Shown here: piece after piece, positions 54,956-64,000 of the stretch
Position numbering within the stretch: the stretch's first letter is position 1
How the letters are laid out: each line of letters begins with the position of its first letter
Assembly: GCF_900095225.1 (NCBI RefSeq)
Contig: NZ_LT607414.1
Coordinates: forward strand, 492,822 to 556,821
Length of the DNA: 64,000 nucleotides
From: Pseudomonas sp. UMAB-08
GTDB lineage: Bacteria > Pseudomonadota > Gammaproteobacteria > Pseudomonadales > Pseudomonadaceae
Direction of reading: 5' to 3'
Notes under the pieces: generated by a model
What the model was told of the DNA's origin: nothing
Database searches by the model: none
The model's input: only the letters and a program-made list of their open reading frames with translations
Made by a program: the position numbers and the translations under genes

Positions 54956-57900
54956 TATAATTCTCCATCAGACAAGGTCAGCAGCCCACGTAAGCCTTGC
55001 AAAGGTACGGCCAACCAGCTGGGGCGATGCTCGGCTTCGTAGACAACTTCATAGGCAGTTTTTTCCAGGGTAAATAATTCCAGCGTGGCGCTCTCGCCCT
55101 TCGCGTCTTCCCAGCCGTGGGCCAGGTCAGTGGTCGCCCGACGATAACCGTCGAGAAAGGCCTGACGAGCCTCGGTCAAATAGGTTTGCGCCACGCGTTG
55201 TCGAGCGGTCGCGGCTTCAGCCGAGGTGTCCACGCTTCGCGCATTACGCACCGCCATGGCAGCCGCGTAATCGAATGATCGCAACACACCACTGACATCC
55301 TTGAACGGACTGTATTTGGCTCGGCGTTCGGTCAATGAACGCGCGGGTTCGCCCTCAAAGTCAATCAAATAGGCATCACCTTTGACCACCAGCACCTGGC
55401 CCAAGTGTAAATCACCGTGCACGCGCAGGCGCAAGCCACCCACAGAACGTTTTGCCAGCGCCTGAATGTATGCCATCACCTGCTCGCGCTTGCTCAGCAG
55501 CTCAGTAACCAGGGCTTGGTCGACGGGCTCAAGACTGACTGCGTGTTGTTCGAGCAACTGCAGGGCACGCTCCAGCTGAGCTGCCACGCTGCTGCCCAAT
55601 TGCTGGCTGTCTTTGACACGGGTGGGTTCGGCGGCGAAATCCGGATTATCGGTCGGCGCTGCCAGTATTTGGTGCATCTCGCCAAGACGTTGCCCCAACA
55701 AGGCAGCGAAATCCGACAGTTCCAACAGGGCGTTGTAATGCTGTTCCTGCTCAGAACGGCCGTGGGACAGTTCATCACGCACTGCCCGCTCAAGGTTGTT
55801 CTGGGTCCATTCCCAGGCATCACCCTGGTTACTCAGATAACCCTGAGCAATCATCAGTAAATTGCTTTGCCCTTGCTTATCAATACGCACGACCGAGCCC
55901 AGCAACGGTGATATATACCCAAAGCCGGCCGCGGTCAGGTACGCGCCCATTTCCAGTTCCGGGTGAGTGCCCGCACTGACACGACGGATCATTTTCAGGA
56001 CAAGGCTGCCACCGACCACCACGGAACTGTTGGACTGCTCAGCCGAGAGGTAACGTACTTCGGATTCGTTGTTCAAACCCAAGCCGGCCATTGCCGGGGT
56101 GTACTCAAAGCGCAACTCGCCTTCACTGCACGGCAGTACCGTCTTGGCCTGCATGCCCTGAATGACTGCGCGAATGAAGGTCTCCAGCGTAAAGGCGTCC
56201 GTGATCAGGCCGACTTGACGGCCGCGCCGTACGCGAGCCAACGCTAACTGCTGAGGCAACGCGCTGCTGATGTCATCTTCGGCCAATAGACCGAAGGGCA
56301 GTTGGTAGCGACCTTGATGATCGCCCGCGATGACTTCAATTTCACTCAACAGCACCGGATGCTGCGCGTCGCCAAAGCGTACTGCGTAAACAATACTCAC
56401 CTGATCGATAGGCTTGTCCTTACCCGCAAACCAACGGCGCTTAGGCAGATAGAGCATCAACGACGTCTTCTCCATGGTGCTGCGCAACGGCTCGTCCAGT
56501 AGCTCTTCGAGGCGTTTTTTCAACACCAGGGTCGGGAAGTCCGGCATGCTTATCGCCGGTTCCACGTGCCAGCTCGGCATTTGGTTTTCCGCCGCCAGCA
56601 GGAACCAATAAAAGCCATAGGGTGGCAACGTCAGCAGGTACGGAAGCTGGCCGACGGGTGGGAATGCGCTGCCACCGAGCATCTCAACCGGAACCATGCC
56701 GGCAAACGGCGACAGTTCAAGTTCCGCCGCCTGAGCCGCGCTGGAGACGTTGGCCACACACAGAATAATTTCAGTCTTGCCGTCCGGCCCCGTGTACTCG
56801 CGGGTGTAGGCCAGAATTCGACGGTTGGTGGGCGAAAGCATTTTCAAGGTGCCACGGCCGAATGCTTTCTGCTGCTTACGCACTGTCAACATCCGTCGAT
56901 TCCAGTTCAGCAGCGAATGCGGGTCGTTGTTCTGGGTCTCGACATTGACCGATTGATACCCGTACAGCGGGTCCATGATCGGCGGCAGCACCAGGCTTGC
57001 CGGGTCCGCACGGGAAAAGCCGCCGTTGCGGTCGATGGACCATTGCATCGGCGTGCGCACGCCATCACGGTCGCCCAGATAAATGTTATCGCCCATGCCG
57101 ATTTCATCACCGTAGTACAACGTCGGCGTGCCGGGCATCGACAGCAGCATGCTGTTGAGTAACTCGACGCGACGTCGATCACGCTGCACCAGTGGCGCCA
57201 GACGTCGACGGATGCCCAGATTGATCCGGGCCCGGCGGTCGGCAGCGTAGTAATTCCACAAGTAATCACGCTCGCGATCAGTGACCATTTCCAGGGTCAG
57301 CTCATCGTGATTGCGCAGGAAAATTGCCCACTGACAGTTCGCAGGAATTTCGGGCGTCTGGCGCAGAATATCGGTAATCGGAAAGCGGTCTTCCTGTGCC
57401 ACGGCCATGTACATGCGCGGCATCAGTGGGAAGTGGAATGCCATGTGGCACTCATCGCCGTCATTGCCTTTTGTATCACCGAAGTACAGCTGCGTGTCTT
57501 CCGGCCATTGATTGGCTTCGGCCAGCAGCATGCGGTCCGGGTAATTGGCATCGATTTCGGCACGGATCCGCTTAAGTAGCTTATGGGTCTCGGGCAGGTT
57601 TTCGTTATTAGTGCCGTCGCGCTCGATCAGGTACGGGATCGCATCCAGGCGCAGGCCATCGATGCCCATGTCCAGCCAGTAGCGCATCACTTGCAGTACC
57701 GCATCCATCACATGCGGATTGTCGAAGTTGAGGTCTGGCTGGTGGGAATAAAAACGGTGCCAGAAGTATTGGCCGGCAACCGGGTCCCAGGTCCAGTTGG
57801 ACTTTTCGGTGTCGAGAAAAATGATTCGGGTGCCGTCGTACTTCTGATCACTGTCCGACCACACGTAAAAATCCCGTGCCTTGGAGCCACGTTTGGCCGC

Positions 57901-58278
57901 ACGGGCTTTCTGGAACCATGGGTGCTGGTCCGAGGTGTGATTAATGACCAATTCGGTGATCACCCGCAGACCGCGAGCATGGGCTTCAGCGATGAACTTC
58001 TTGGCATCGGCCATCGTCCCGTAATCGGCATGCACGCCTCGGTAATCGGCAATGTCATAGCCATCATCACGGCGTGGCGAGGGGTAGAACGGCAGCAGCC
58101 AGACAGTATTGACCCCCAGCTCGGCGATGTAGTCGAGCTTGGCGATCAGGCCGGGAAAATCGCCGATCCCATCGTTATTTGAATCAAAAAATGACTTTAC
58201 ATGAACCTGATAAATGACCGCGTCCTTGTACCACAGCGGGTCATTGATGAAGGCTGCGTGCCTGGGTTTCTTTGCCAT
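54955..58278 (-). CDS. treS: Trehalose synthase fused to maltokinase
   Basis: An 1107-residue fusion. Residues 1 to about 560 form a GH13 trehalose synthase (maltose-trehalose isomerase): '[25 protein letters not shown]', '[24 protein letters not shown]', '[17 protein letters not shown]' and '[13 protein letters not shown]'. Residues about 590-1107 form a Pep2-type maltokinase with '[26 protein letters not shown]' (catalytic and metal residues). Together they convert trehalose to maltose and then maltose 1-phosphate, the GlgE donor. The gene lies 12 bases after glgE and overlaps glgB. Confidence 0.96.
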   Translation of the reverse strand: MAKKPRHAAFINDPLWYKDAVIYQVHVKSFFDSNNDGIGDFPGLIAKLDYIAELGVNTVWLLPFYPSPRRDDGYDIADYRGVHADYGTMADAKKFIAEAHARGLRVITELVINHTSDQHPWFQKARAAKRGSKARDFYVWSDSDQKYDGTRIIFLDTEKSNWTWDPVAGQYFWHRFYSHQPDLNFDNPHVMDAVLQVMRYWLDMGIDGLRLDAIPYLIERDGTNNENLPETHKLLKRIRAEIDANYPDRMLLAEANQWPEDTQLYFGDTKGNDGDECHMAFHFPLMPRMYMAVAQEDRFPITDILRQTPEIPANCQWAIFLRNHDELTLEMVTDRERDYLWNYYAADRRARINLGIRRRLAPLVQRDRRRVELLNSMLLSMPGTPTLYYGDEIGMGDNIYLGDRDGVRTPMQWSIDRNGGFSRADPASLVLPPIMDPLYGYQSVNVETQNNDPHSLLNWNRRMLTVRKQQKAFGRGTLKMLSPTNRRILAYTREYTGPDGKTEIILCVANVSSAAQAAELELSPFAGMVPVEMLGGSAFPPVGQLPYLLTLPPYGFYWFLLAAENQMPSWHVEPAISMPDFPTLVLKKRLEELLDEPLRSTMEKTSLMLYLPKRRWFAGKDKPIDQVSIVYAVRFGDAQHPVLLSEIEVIAGDHQGRYQLPFGLLAEDDISSALPQQLALARVRRGRQVGLITDAFTLETFIRAVIQGMQAKTVLPCSEGELRFEYTPAMAGLGLNNESEVRYLSAEQSNSSVVVGGSLVLKMIRRVSAGTHPELEMGAYLTAAGFGYISPLLGSVVRIDKQGQSNLLMIAQGYLSNQGDAWEWTQNNLERAVRDELSHGRSEQEQHYNALLELSDFAALLGQRLGEMHQILAAPTDNPDFAAEPTRVKDSQQLGSSVAAQLERALQLLEQHAVSLEPVDQALVTELLSKREQVMAYIQALAKRSVGGLRLRVHGDLHLGQVLVVKGDAYLIDFEGEPARSLTERRAKYSPFKDVSGVLRSFDYAAAMAVRNARSVDTSAEAATARQRVAQTYLTEARQAFLDGYRRATTDLAHGWEDAKGESATLELFTLEKTAYEVVYEAEHRPSWLAVPLQGLRGLLTLSDGEL

Positions 58279-58290
58279 CGTTGATTCCTT

Positions 58291-60321
58291 TTAATCCGTG
58301 GTCTGAATACGCCAGATGCCGAAAGGTTGATGCCAAGGCTCGATACGCATCCACTGTGTTTTGCCATACCAGGTCCAGCGATGGCCCGTCATCAGGTCTT
58401 CACCCGAAGTCGCCACGTCGTCAGGCAGCCCCATTTCCCACAACGGCAACTCAAAATGCGCTTCCTGGGCGTTGACAGGGTCGAGGCTGACAGCCACCAG
58501 AACAAAGTTGCTGCCATCGGCGCTGCGCTTGCCGAAATACAAAATGTTGTCATTCCAGGCGTTGTAGATTTTCAGGCCCAAGTGCGTTTGCAGCGCAGGG
58601 TTCTGTCGACGGATACGATTGAGTTGAGCAATTTCGGCAATGATGTTGCCCGGCGCGTTGTAGTCCCGAGGCCGCAGCTGATATTTCTCCGAGTCCAGGT
58701 ACTCTTCCTTACCTGGCACCGGCGCTGCTTCGCACAATTCAAACCCGGAATACATGCCCCACAGACCAGAGCCCATGGCTGCCAGCACCGCACGAATCAA
58801 GAAGCCTGCGCGGCCGGACTCATGCAGAAAGAACGGGTTGATGTCGGGCGTGTTCACGAAGAAGTTCGGCCGGTAGCAATCGCGCCACGGCAACTGGTTC
58901 AACTGCGTGAAATACTCCGCCAACTCGGACTTGGTGTTGCGCCAGGTGAAATACGTATAGCTCTGGGAGTACCCGACCTTGCCCAATCGCGCCATCATCG
59001 CTGGCTTGGTGAACGCTTCAGCGAGGAACATCACCTCAGGGTACTGGCTGCGAATATCAGCAATCATCCACTGCCAGAAAGGCAGCGGTTTGGTGTGCGG
59101 ATTATCGACGCGAAAGATTTTTACGCCCTCCTCGATCCAGCCCAGGACGATGTCACGCAACTCCAGCCACAAACTGGGGATCGCGTCGGGGGCATAGAAG
59201 TCGACGTTGACGATGTCCTGGTATTTCTTCGGCGGGTTTTCCGCGTAACGGATGCTGCCGTCCGGGCGCCAGGAGAACCAGCCCGGATGTTCCTTGAGCC
59301 ACGGATGATCCTGTGAGCACTGGATGGCAAAATCCAGAGCAACCTCGAGGCCGTACTCAGCAGCGGTCTTCACCAGATTACGGAAATCCTCGCGGCTACC
59401 CAGTTCCGAGTGAATCGCGTCATGCCCACCGTCGGCGCTACCGATGGCGTAAGGGCTACCCGGGTCGTCAGGCCCCGCTTGCAGCGAGTTATTCGGCCCC
59501 TTGCGATGGGCGCGGCCGATAGGATGGATCGGCGGAAAATACAGCACATCGAAACCCATGTCCCGAATCATTGGCAGACGAAACAGCACGTCATTGAAGG
59601 TGCCGTGGCGCGCTGGATCTTCAGTCACCGAACGCGGAAACAACTCATACCAACTGGCGAACTGCGCCCGTTCACGTTCTACATCCAGCGGGAATTCGAC
59701 GCTACGGCTCAGGTAGGCATGATTCTCGGCCTGGGCCATCAGCGCCGCCGTTTCACTGTGCAGCAGCAACGCGACCTGAGCCGCGGGCTCGCTCTGCCCA
59801 AACCGCTCGATCACTGCACTGATTTGCTGTCGTAGTTCAGCCTGGCTGCGTTCAGCGGCCTGGACTAAATGAACGCGGCCCTCCTCCAACTCCAGATGGA
59901 TCGGCACCCCAGCGCCATGCTTTTTTCGCAGCTCATAGCGATAGCTGGCGAACTGATCGATCCAGGCCTCGAGCCTGAAGACGTAACGGGCCACCGACGT
60001 CGGGGTGAACTCGCCTTCCCAGCTGTCATTGACCCGCTCTTGCATGTGAGTACTGTGCCAGTGCTCTTCATCGGCGGCACGCCACCGTATCAGCACCGCC
60101 AGCTTGTCGTGGCCATCGGCAAATACTTTACTGGTCACACTCACCGGCTGCCCGATGATTGCCTTTACCGCAAATAACCCGCCCTCAATCACTGGCATCG
60201 TGTTTTCGATCACGATCCGCGGTAATTGCAGGGCCTGGGTCAACGTCAGAGGTCGGGTCGGGTGTGGAACGTCACTGGCCAAAGAATCCGGGCCGTAGGG
60301 CTGATCAGCGGTCACATTCAT
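58291..60321 (-). CDS. glgE: Alpha-1,4-glucan:maltose-1-phosphate maltosyltransferase
   Basis: A 676-residue GH13_3 enzyme that extends alpha-glucan using maltose 1-phosphate. Blocks include 'RYVFRLEAWIDQFASYRYEL', 'FPPIHPIGRAHRKGPNN', 'VDFYAPDAIPSLWLELRDIVLGWIEEGVKIFRVDNPHTKPLPFW' region (nucleophile Asp) and 'VMFLAEAFTKPAMM' (acid/base Glu). First gene of the glgE-treS-glgB operon. An AlgU-like promoter lies about 110 bases upstream, consistent with osmotic/desiccation control. Confidence 0.96.
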   Translation of the reverse strand: MNVTADQPYGPDSLASDVPHPTRPLTLTQALQLPRIVIENTMPVIEGGLFAVKAIIGQPVSVTSKVFADGHDKLAVLIRWRAADEEHWHSTHMQERVNDSWEGEFTPTSVARYVFRLEAWIDQFASYRYELRKKHGAGVPIHLELEEGRVHLVQAAERSQAELRQQISAVIERFGQSEPAAQVALLLHSETAALMAQAENHAYLSRSVEFPLDVERERAQFASWYELFPRSVTEDPARHGTFNDVLFRLPMIRDMGFDVLYFPPIHPIGRAHRKGPNNSLQAGPDDPGSPYAIGSADGGHDAIHSELGSREDFRNLVKTAAEYGLEVALDFAIQCSQDHPWLKEHPGWFSWRPDGSIRYAENPPKKYQDIVNVDFYAPDAIPSLWLELRDIVLGWIEEGVKIFRVDNPHTKPLPFWQWMIADIRSQYPEVMFLAEAFTKPAMMARLGKVGYSQSYTYFTWRNTKSELAEYFTQLNQLPWRDCYRPNFFVNTPDINPFFLHESGRAGFLIRAVLAAMGSGLWGMYSGFELCEAAPVPGKEEYLDSEKYQLRPRDYNAPGNIIAEIAQLNRIRRQNPALQTHLGLKIYNAWNDNILYFGKRSADGSNFVLVAVSLDPVNAQEAHFELPLWEMGLPDDVATSGEDLMTGHRWTWYGKTQWMRIEPWHQPFGIWRIQTTD

Positions 60322-60431
60322 CGAGCATCACTCCTCACGCCCTTTAAAGACGCTCTTGCGCAAAATATGTGCGATTGAAAAAATGAGCGAGCCCATTCCT
60401 GCGCTGATATTCCTCGCCGGGCCGCATAGGT

Positions 60432-60459
60432 TCCGAGCCCCAGCCTATAGTAAAAGTTC
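60432..60459 (-). promoter_or_regulatory. AlgU (sigma22)-like promoter of the glgE operon
   Basis: Minus strand GAACTT (60459-60454), 17-base spacer, TCGGA (60436-60432), close to the AlgU consensus GAACTT-N16/17-TCtgA. The start point would be about 100 bases before glgE. The rest of the 260-base gap to 60582 shows no ORF. Confidence 0.6.
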
Positions 60460-60582
60460 AAAAGGGTTTAACAGCGAGGATGAGCTTAGTCCGAGCTTTA
60501 GCAATGGTCGGAGTCTTTTGCACAGTTCAGATGTCCAACTCATCAACCGTCGGAAAAATCCATAAACCGAAGGGACCAGGAG

Positions 60583-60810
60583 ATGAAACTGATGAATATC
60601 CCTATCCCCGCCGAAACGCCCGATCCGATGATCGACGATCCAGCATTGCCCGTGCCAAAGCCTGAGCAGGAGCCGCCACCCACGATGCCACCAACGTCCG
60701 AGCCACCTAAGGGCGATCCGCCTGCCGCAGAACCTCCCGCTATTCTTGAACGTTATCTACCTGAGTCAATTTTTTTCAAGGAGTACACCCATGCCTCTGG
60801 AATTCGATAG
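60583..60810 (+). CDS. Small proline-rich acidic protein of unknown function
   Basis: A 75-residue frame starts at ATG 60583 behind CCAGGAG (MNIPIP at 60592 is an alternative). About 20 of the residues are Pro, in repeated E/D/K-P-P steps ('EPPPTMPPTSEPPKGDPP'), so the chain should be extended and disordered. It has no signal peptide or membrane segment. Its last 20 bases overlap the start of the DUF3203-type gene in another frame, suggesting coupled translation. I do not recognise a function. Confidence 0.6.
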   Translation: MKLMNIPIPAETPDPMIDDPALPVPKPEQEPPPTMPPTSEPPKGDPPAAEPPAILERYLPESIFFKEYTHASGIR

Positions 60811-61012
60811 CACCAACACGCATTGCTCCGCATTGATCGAGGACGTCCGCTATCAAAGCCTTGTCAGCGAGGTGGTGATTGTCACCAATGACGCCACGCA
60901 CATGTCTGAAGCGCAAGTGGGTGGCAAAAGCGTGCCCATCACCGAAGCCGAAGCCGAGAGCCTGCTCACCCGTGGCGCGCGAGACGATCGGCATAACACC
61001 GTTGTGGAGTGA
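60791..61012 (+). CDS. DUF3203-type small protein
   Basis: A 73-residue protein, 'MPLEFDSTNTHCSALIEDVR' to 'LLTRGARDDRHNTVVE', resembling the DUF3203 family found in Pseudomonas. The start ATG 60791 has GGAG 9 bases upstream and lies inside the end of the proline-rich gene. No catalytic motif seen; function unknown. Confidence 0.72.
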   Translation: MPLEFDSTNTHCSALIEDVRYQSLVSEVVIVTNDATHMSEAQVGGKSVPITEAEAESLLTRGARDDRHNTVVE

Positions 61013-61334
61013 CACGCCAGACTCTGTTCCAGGCTCAACCTTACGACGATTTGTCCCGGCACAGTACTGCCGTTTACTGCGGCGGTGCTGCCGAGAAAAT
61101 AATCCACTATCGAGCTCTCAGGTCGCCGAGGTTCACCGGCTGACACTCGAAACTTCTCGATGGGATAGGCGAAAAACAGGGTGAACACATACCGCTATAC
61201 AGATAAAAAACCCAGCACAGCACTGGGACAAAACCTCATCTGATCCGCTTTTTTATCAAATACCTGAGTCTGTTATGCAATCAGTTGCTCGCTCATAGTT
61301 CATTGGCCTGATACAGGCTGATGAGCATCCGACC
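61013..61334. other. Intergenic region upstream of ccoG with a small hairpin
   Basis: No gene is seen in these 322 bases. CCCAG/CTGGG at 61211-61227 forms a stem with an A-run on its left, so it reads as a terminator for minus-strand transcription although no minus gene is evident. I find no ANR/FNR box (TTGAT-N4-ATCAA). Confidence 0.45.
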
Positions 61335-62747
61335 ATGAGCGAAAGAATTCCTGTCCAGATCATTGAACGCGTCGAACCTTCCAGAGCAAATGTGAAGGTC
61401 AAGTCCAGTGATAATTTGATTCATACCCGCAGCTTTACCGGGCTGTTCCGCAATTTACGTGTGAGCGGCGCGGGGTTTCTGTTCCTGCTGTTCTTTGGCA
61501 CCGTCTGGCTCGATTGGGGCGGACGTCAGGCTGTGCTTTGGGATTTGGCCGACAGTAAATTTCATATTTTCGGGGCGACATTCTGGCCGCAGGACTTCAT
61601 TCTGCTGTCGGCGTTGCTGATCATCTGTGCCTTTGGCTTGTTCGCCATCACGGTATTCGCAGGAAGAGTCTGGTGTGGATACACCTGCCCGCAGAGTTCC
61701 TGGACCTGGATTTTCATGTGGTGCGAGAAGCTCACCGAGGGTGAGCGCAATCAGCGGATCAAACTTCAGGCTGCACCCTGGGGCGTGAACAAACTGCTGC
61801 GGCGCTCGGCCAAGCACAGTCTGTGGCTGGCGATCAGCGTATTGACCGGTCTGACCTTCGTCGGCTATTTCACCCCGATTCGCCCGCTGGCCAATGAGCT
61901 GCTGACCTTGCAGTTGAGTGGCGTCAGTCTGTTCTGGGTGCTGTTTTTCGCGGGCGCGACCTATATCAATGCTGGCTGGCTGCGTGAAGCCGTCTGCATG
62001 CACATGTGCCCCTATGCGCGTTTTCAAAGCGTGATGTTCGACAAAGACACGCTTACCGTTTCCTACGACGCCGCTCGCGGTGAAAACCGTGGCCCGCGTA
62101 AACGTGAGGTCGATCCAGCGTCAGTAGGTTTGGGTGACTGTATCGATTGCCAGATGTGCGTGCAGGTATGCCCGACCGGTATCGACATCCGTGACGGCTT
62201 GCAGATGGAGTGCATTGGCTGCGCAGCATGTATCGATGCGTGTGACTCGATCATGGACAAAATGGGCTATGCCCGTGGTCTGGTGAGTTACACCTCGGAA
62301 GCCGTATTGCAAGGCGGTCAGACCCGTCTGCTGCGGCCACGCTTGATCGGCTACTGCGCCGTATTGCTGGTGATGATCGGCGCGCTGGTACTGGCGCTGG
62401 TCGAGCGGCCCATGGTCTCGCTGGACGTCAGCAAGGACCGGGGCCTGTTCAGGGAAAACAGCCAAGGCCAGATCGAAAACATCTACAGCCTGAAAATCAT
62501 CAATAAAACCCAGCAGCGTCAGCAGTATCATCTGACGCTTGTCGATGGGGACGGCTTCCAGCTACAGGGCAAAACCGAGGTCAGCCTCGCTGCGGGGGAA
62601 ATCTTCGATTTCCCCGTGTCCGTGACAATGATCGCCGAGCACCCGAGCAGCGGTTCGCAAACCATCAGCTTTGAAGTGGTGGACAGCGATGACGCCAGCG
62701 TACGCAGCCTGGCAAAAAGCCGGTTTGTCGCCCCGCTCAATCGCTGA
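61335..62747 (+). CDS. ccoG: Cytochrome cbb3 oxidase accessory protein CcoG (FixG/RdxA type)
   Basis: This 470-residue inner-membrane ferredoxin-like protein helps mature cbb3 oxidase, probably in copper handling. It has several hydrophobic helices, membrane-proximal Cys motifs ('CGYTCPQSSWTW', 'CMHMCPYARFQ'), two 4Fe-4S clusters ('CIDCQMCVQVCPTG' and 'CIGCAACIDACD'), and a C-terminal Ig-like FixG domain. The cco oxidase genes are not in the window. Confidence 0.94.
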   Translation: MSERIPVQIIERVEPSRANVKVKSSDNLIHTRSFTGLFRNLRVSGAGFLFLLFFGTVWLDWGGRQAVLWDLADSKFHIFGATFWPQDFILLSALLIICAFGLFAITVFAGRVWCGYTCPQSSWTWIFMWCEKLTEGERNQRIKLQAAPWGVNKLLRRSAKHSLWLAISVLTGLTFVGYFTPIRPLANELLTLQLSGVSLFWVLFFAGATYINAGWLREAVCMHMCPYARFQSVMFDKDTLTVSYDAARGENRGPRKREVDPASVGLGDCIDCQMCVQVCPTGIDIRDGLQMECIGCAACIDACDSIMDKMGYARGLVSYTSEAVLQGGQTRLLRPRLIGYCAVLLVMIGALVLALVERPMVSLDVSKDRGLFRENSQGQIENIYSLKIINKTQQRQQYHLTLVDGDGFQLQGKTEVSLAAGEIFDFPVSVTMIAEHPSSGSQTISFEVVDSDDASVRSLAKSRFVAPLNR

Positions 62748-62805
62748 TCCCTTTAAAGTGGTGCTTGCCTCACCTCCCCGTCAGACCGCCAGTCAGCGAG
62801 AACCG

Positions 62806-64000
62806 ATGAAACGTTATGAAAAGTTTGCAGACGATATCGCTGAACTGATCCGCTCCGGGGTGCTCGGCCCCGGTCAGCGCGTGCCCTCGGTGCGTTATGC
62901 CAGCCAGACTTATGGGGTCAGCCCCTCGACGGTGTTCCAGGCCTATTACCTGCTGGAACGACGCGGGCTGATCCGGGCGCGGCCGCGCTCCGGTTACTTC
63001 GTCAACAATAATGTGCTACGGCAGTTTTCCGAGCCGGTGATCAGCACACAGGCCAGCGAGTCCACTGAGGTGGATGTCAGCGAGTTGGTGTTCTCGGTAC
63101 TCGACTCGATCAAAGATCCGCAGACCGTGCCGTTTGGCTCGGCATTCCCAAGCCCGACGCTGTTTCCGCTGCAACGACTGGCACGCTCGCTGGCCAGCGC
63201 GAGCCGGCAGATGGACCCGCGCATGGTGGTCACCGATATGTCACCGGGCAACCCGCAATTGCGCCGGCAGATAGCGTTACGGTACATGGTCGGCGGCCTG
63301 ATGCTGCCCATGGAGGAGCTGCTGATCACCAACGGCGCGCTGGAAGCCCTGAATCTGTGCCTGCAAGCGGTCACTGAGCCGGGTGATCTGGTGGCGATAG
63401 AAGCCCCGGCGTTCTATGCCTGCCTGCAAGTGCTGGAACGCCTGAAGCTCAAAGCCGTGGAAATTCCGGTGCACCCACGCGACGGCATCGATCTGGGCGT
63501 GCTCGCACAAACCCTCGAGCGCCACCCGATCAAAGCGTGCTGGTGCATGACCAGCTTTCAGAACCCGATGGGCGCCTCCATGCCCGAAGCCAAGAAACGC
63601 GAGTTAGTGGCGTTGCTGCGCCAGCACCAAGTGCCGTTGATTGAAGATGACGTCTACGCCGAACTGTATTACAGCCCGCAAGCGCCGAAGCCGGCGAAAG
63701 CCTTCGACACTGAAGGGCTGGTAATGCATTGCGGCTCGTTTGCTAAAAGCCTGGCGCCGGGTTACCGGATCGGTTGGGTCGCTGCCGGACGTTATGCGCA
63801 GAAAATCGAGCGCCTGAAACTGATGACATCGCTGTGCGCGTCGATGCCCGCTCAGGCTGCTATCGCCGACTATCTGCAGCACGGCGGCTACGACCGGCAT
63901 CTGCGCAAACTGCGCTATGCCCTGGAAGAACAACAAAGCGCCATGCTCAGCGCCATCGCCCGCCACTTCCCCGCGCAGACGCGGGTCAGCCAGCCCGCAG
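62806..64000 (+). CDS. MocR/GntR-type PLP-dependent transcriptional regulator (3' truncated by window)
   Basis: The 398 visible residues comprise a GntR winged HTH ('ADDIAELIRSGVLGPGQRVPSVRYASQTYGVSPSTVFQAYYLLERRGLI' region, residues 7-55) joined to a fold-type I aminotransferase domain with the PLP lysine in 'CGSFAKSLAPGYRIGW'. MocR proteins sense amino compounds or PLP and regulate a neighbouring gene. Start ATG 62806; the 3' end lies beyond the window. Confidence 0.92.
   Translation, partial: MKRYEKFADDIAELIRSGVLGPGQRVPSVRYASQTYGVSPSTVFQAYYLLERRGLIRARPRSGYFVNNNVLRQFSEPVISTQASESTEVDVSELVFSVLDSIKDPQTVPFGSAFPSPTLFPLQRLARSLASASRQMDPRMVVTDMSPGNPQLRRQIALRYMVGGLMLPMEELLITNGALEALNLCLQAVTEPGDLVAIEAPAFYACLQVLERLKLKAVEIPVHPRDGIDLGVLAQTLERHPIKACWCMTSFQNPMGASMPEAKKRELVALLRQHQVPLIEDDVYAELYYSPQAPKPAKAFDTEGLVMHCGSFAKSLAPGYRIGWVAAGRYAQKIERLKLMTSLCASMPAQAAIADYLQHGGYDRHLRKLRYALEEQQSAMLSAIARHFPAQTRVSQPA

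Overview
The window is a high-GC gammaproteobacterial chromosome segment, almost certainly from a Pseudomonas of the fluorescens lineage. The evidence is the gacA-uvrC-pgsA-tRNA-Gly block with a TTG-started gacA, a REP pair of the 'cgcgggcaagcccgctccta' type, CA-rich Hfq/Crc-type leaders, several -24/-12 promoters, a GlgE-type alpha-glucan operon with fused TreS-maltokinase, and a DUF3203-type gene. These names come from reading the translated sequences; no database search was run.

Layout. 0-6.1 kb: end of an unknown gene, nitroreductase, DHA2-type drug exporter, and a LysR regulator divergent from a four-gene redox operon (NADP-binding oxidoreductase, extradiol-type dioxygenase, esterase, DoxX). 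6.3-15.0 kb: a catabolic cluster on the minus strand (SDR, cyclohexanone-monooxygenase-type Baeyer-Villiger enzyme, aldehyde dehydrogenase, OprB-type porin, BudC-like SDR), divergent from an AcoR-like sigma54 activator. A good -24/-12 promoter precedes the first gene. 15.0-18.5 kb: an integration scar zone with an etfA 3' remnant carrying stops, the 3' part of a tRNA-Pro, a P4-type integrase with an unusual C-terminal extension, and an intact tRNA-Gly. 18.5-22.5 kb: pgsA, uvrC, gacA and a small divergent repressor/Cro-like pair. 22.5-26.4 kb: GNAT, then DAHP synthase behind an aromatic-rich leader peptide and terminator (attenuator-like) and a second aromatic-rich short ORF; then a lipase without a signal peptide and a parvulin.

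26.6-38.0 kb: yejABEF-type peptide importer overlapping a PAS-sigma54 activator (HbcR-like). The activator is followed by a GntP-type permease, 3-hydroxybutyrate dehydrogenase and acetoacetyl-CoA synthetase. The intergenic region carries three matching 16-bp dyads, a REP pair, a -24/-12 promoter and a CA-rich leader. 38.0-39.7 kb: orphan PilT/PilU ATPase and a second parvulin. 39.8-46.4 kb: an ABC importer, RidA, IclR regulator, PLP-dependent deaminase and KdgK. Taken together these read as uptake and dehydration of D-glucosaminate to 2-keto-3-deoxygluconate and its phosphorylation.

47-52.7 kb: ABC-F ATPase (ybiT-type), MFS exporter and a repeat-containing autotransporter. 52.7-60.3 kb: glgB, treS-maltokinase and glgE in one overlapping operon behind an AlgU-like promoter. 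60.5-64 kb: a tiny proline-rich gene overlapping a DUF3203-type gene, ccoG, and the start of a MocR-type regulator cut by the window edge.

The most unusual items are the integrase with an apparent MbcA/ParS-like tail, the tandem aromatic leader ORFs before DAHP synthase, the sigma54-controlled ketone cluster lacking a lactone hydrolase, and the proposed glucosaminate operon with its own sigma54-like promoter and 16-bp palindrome.
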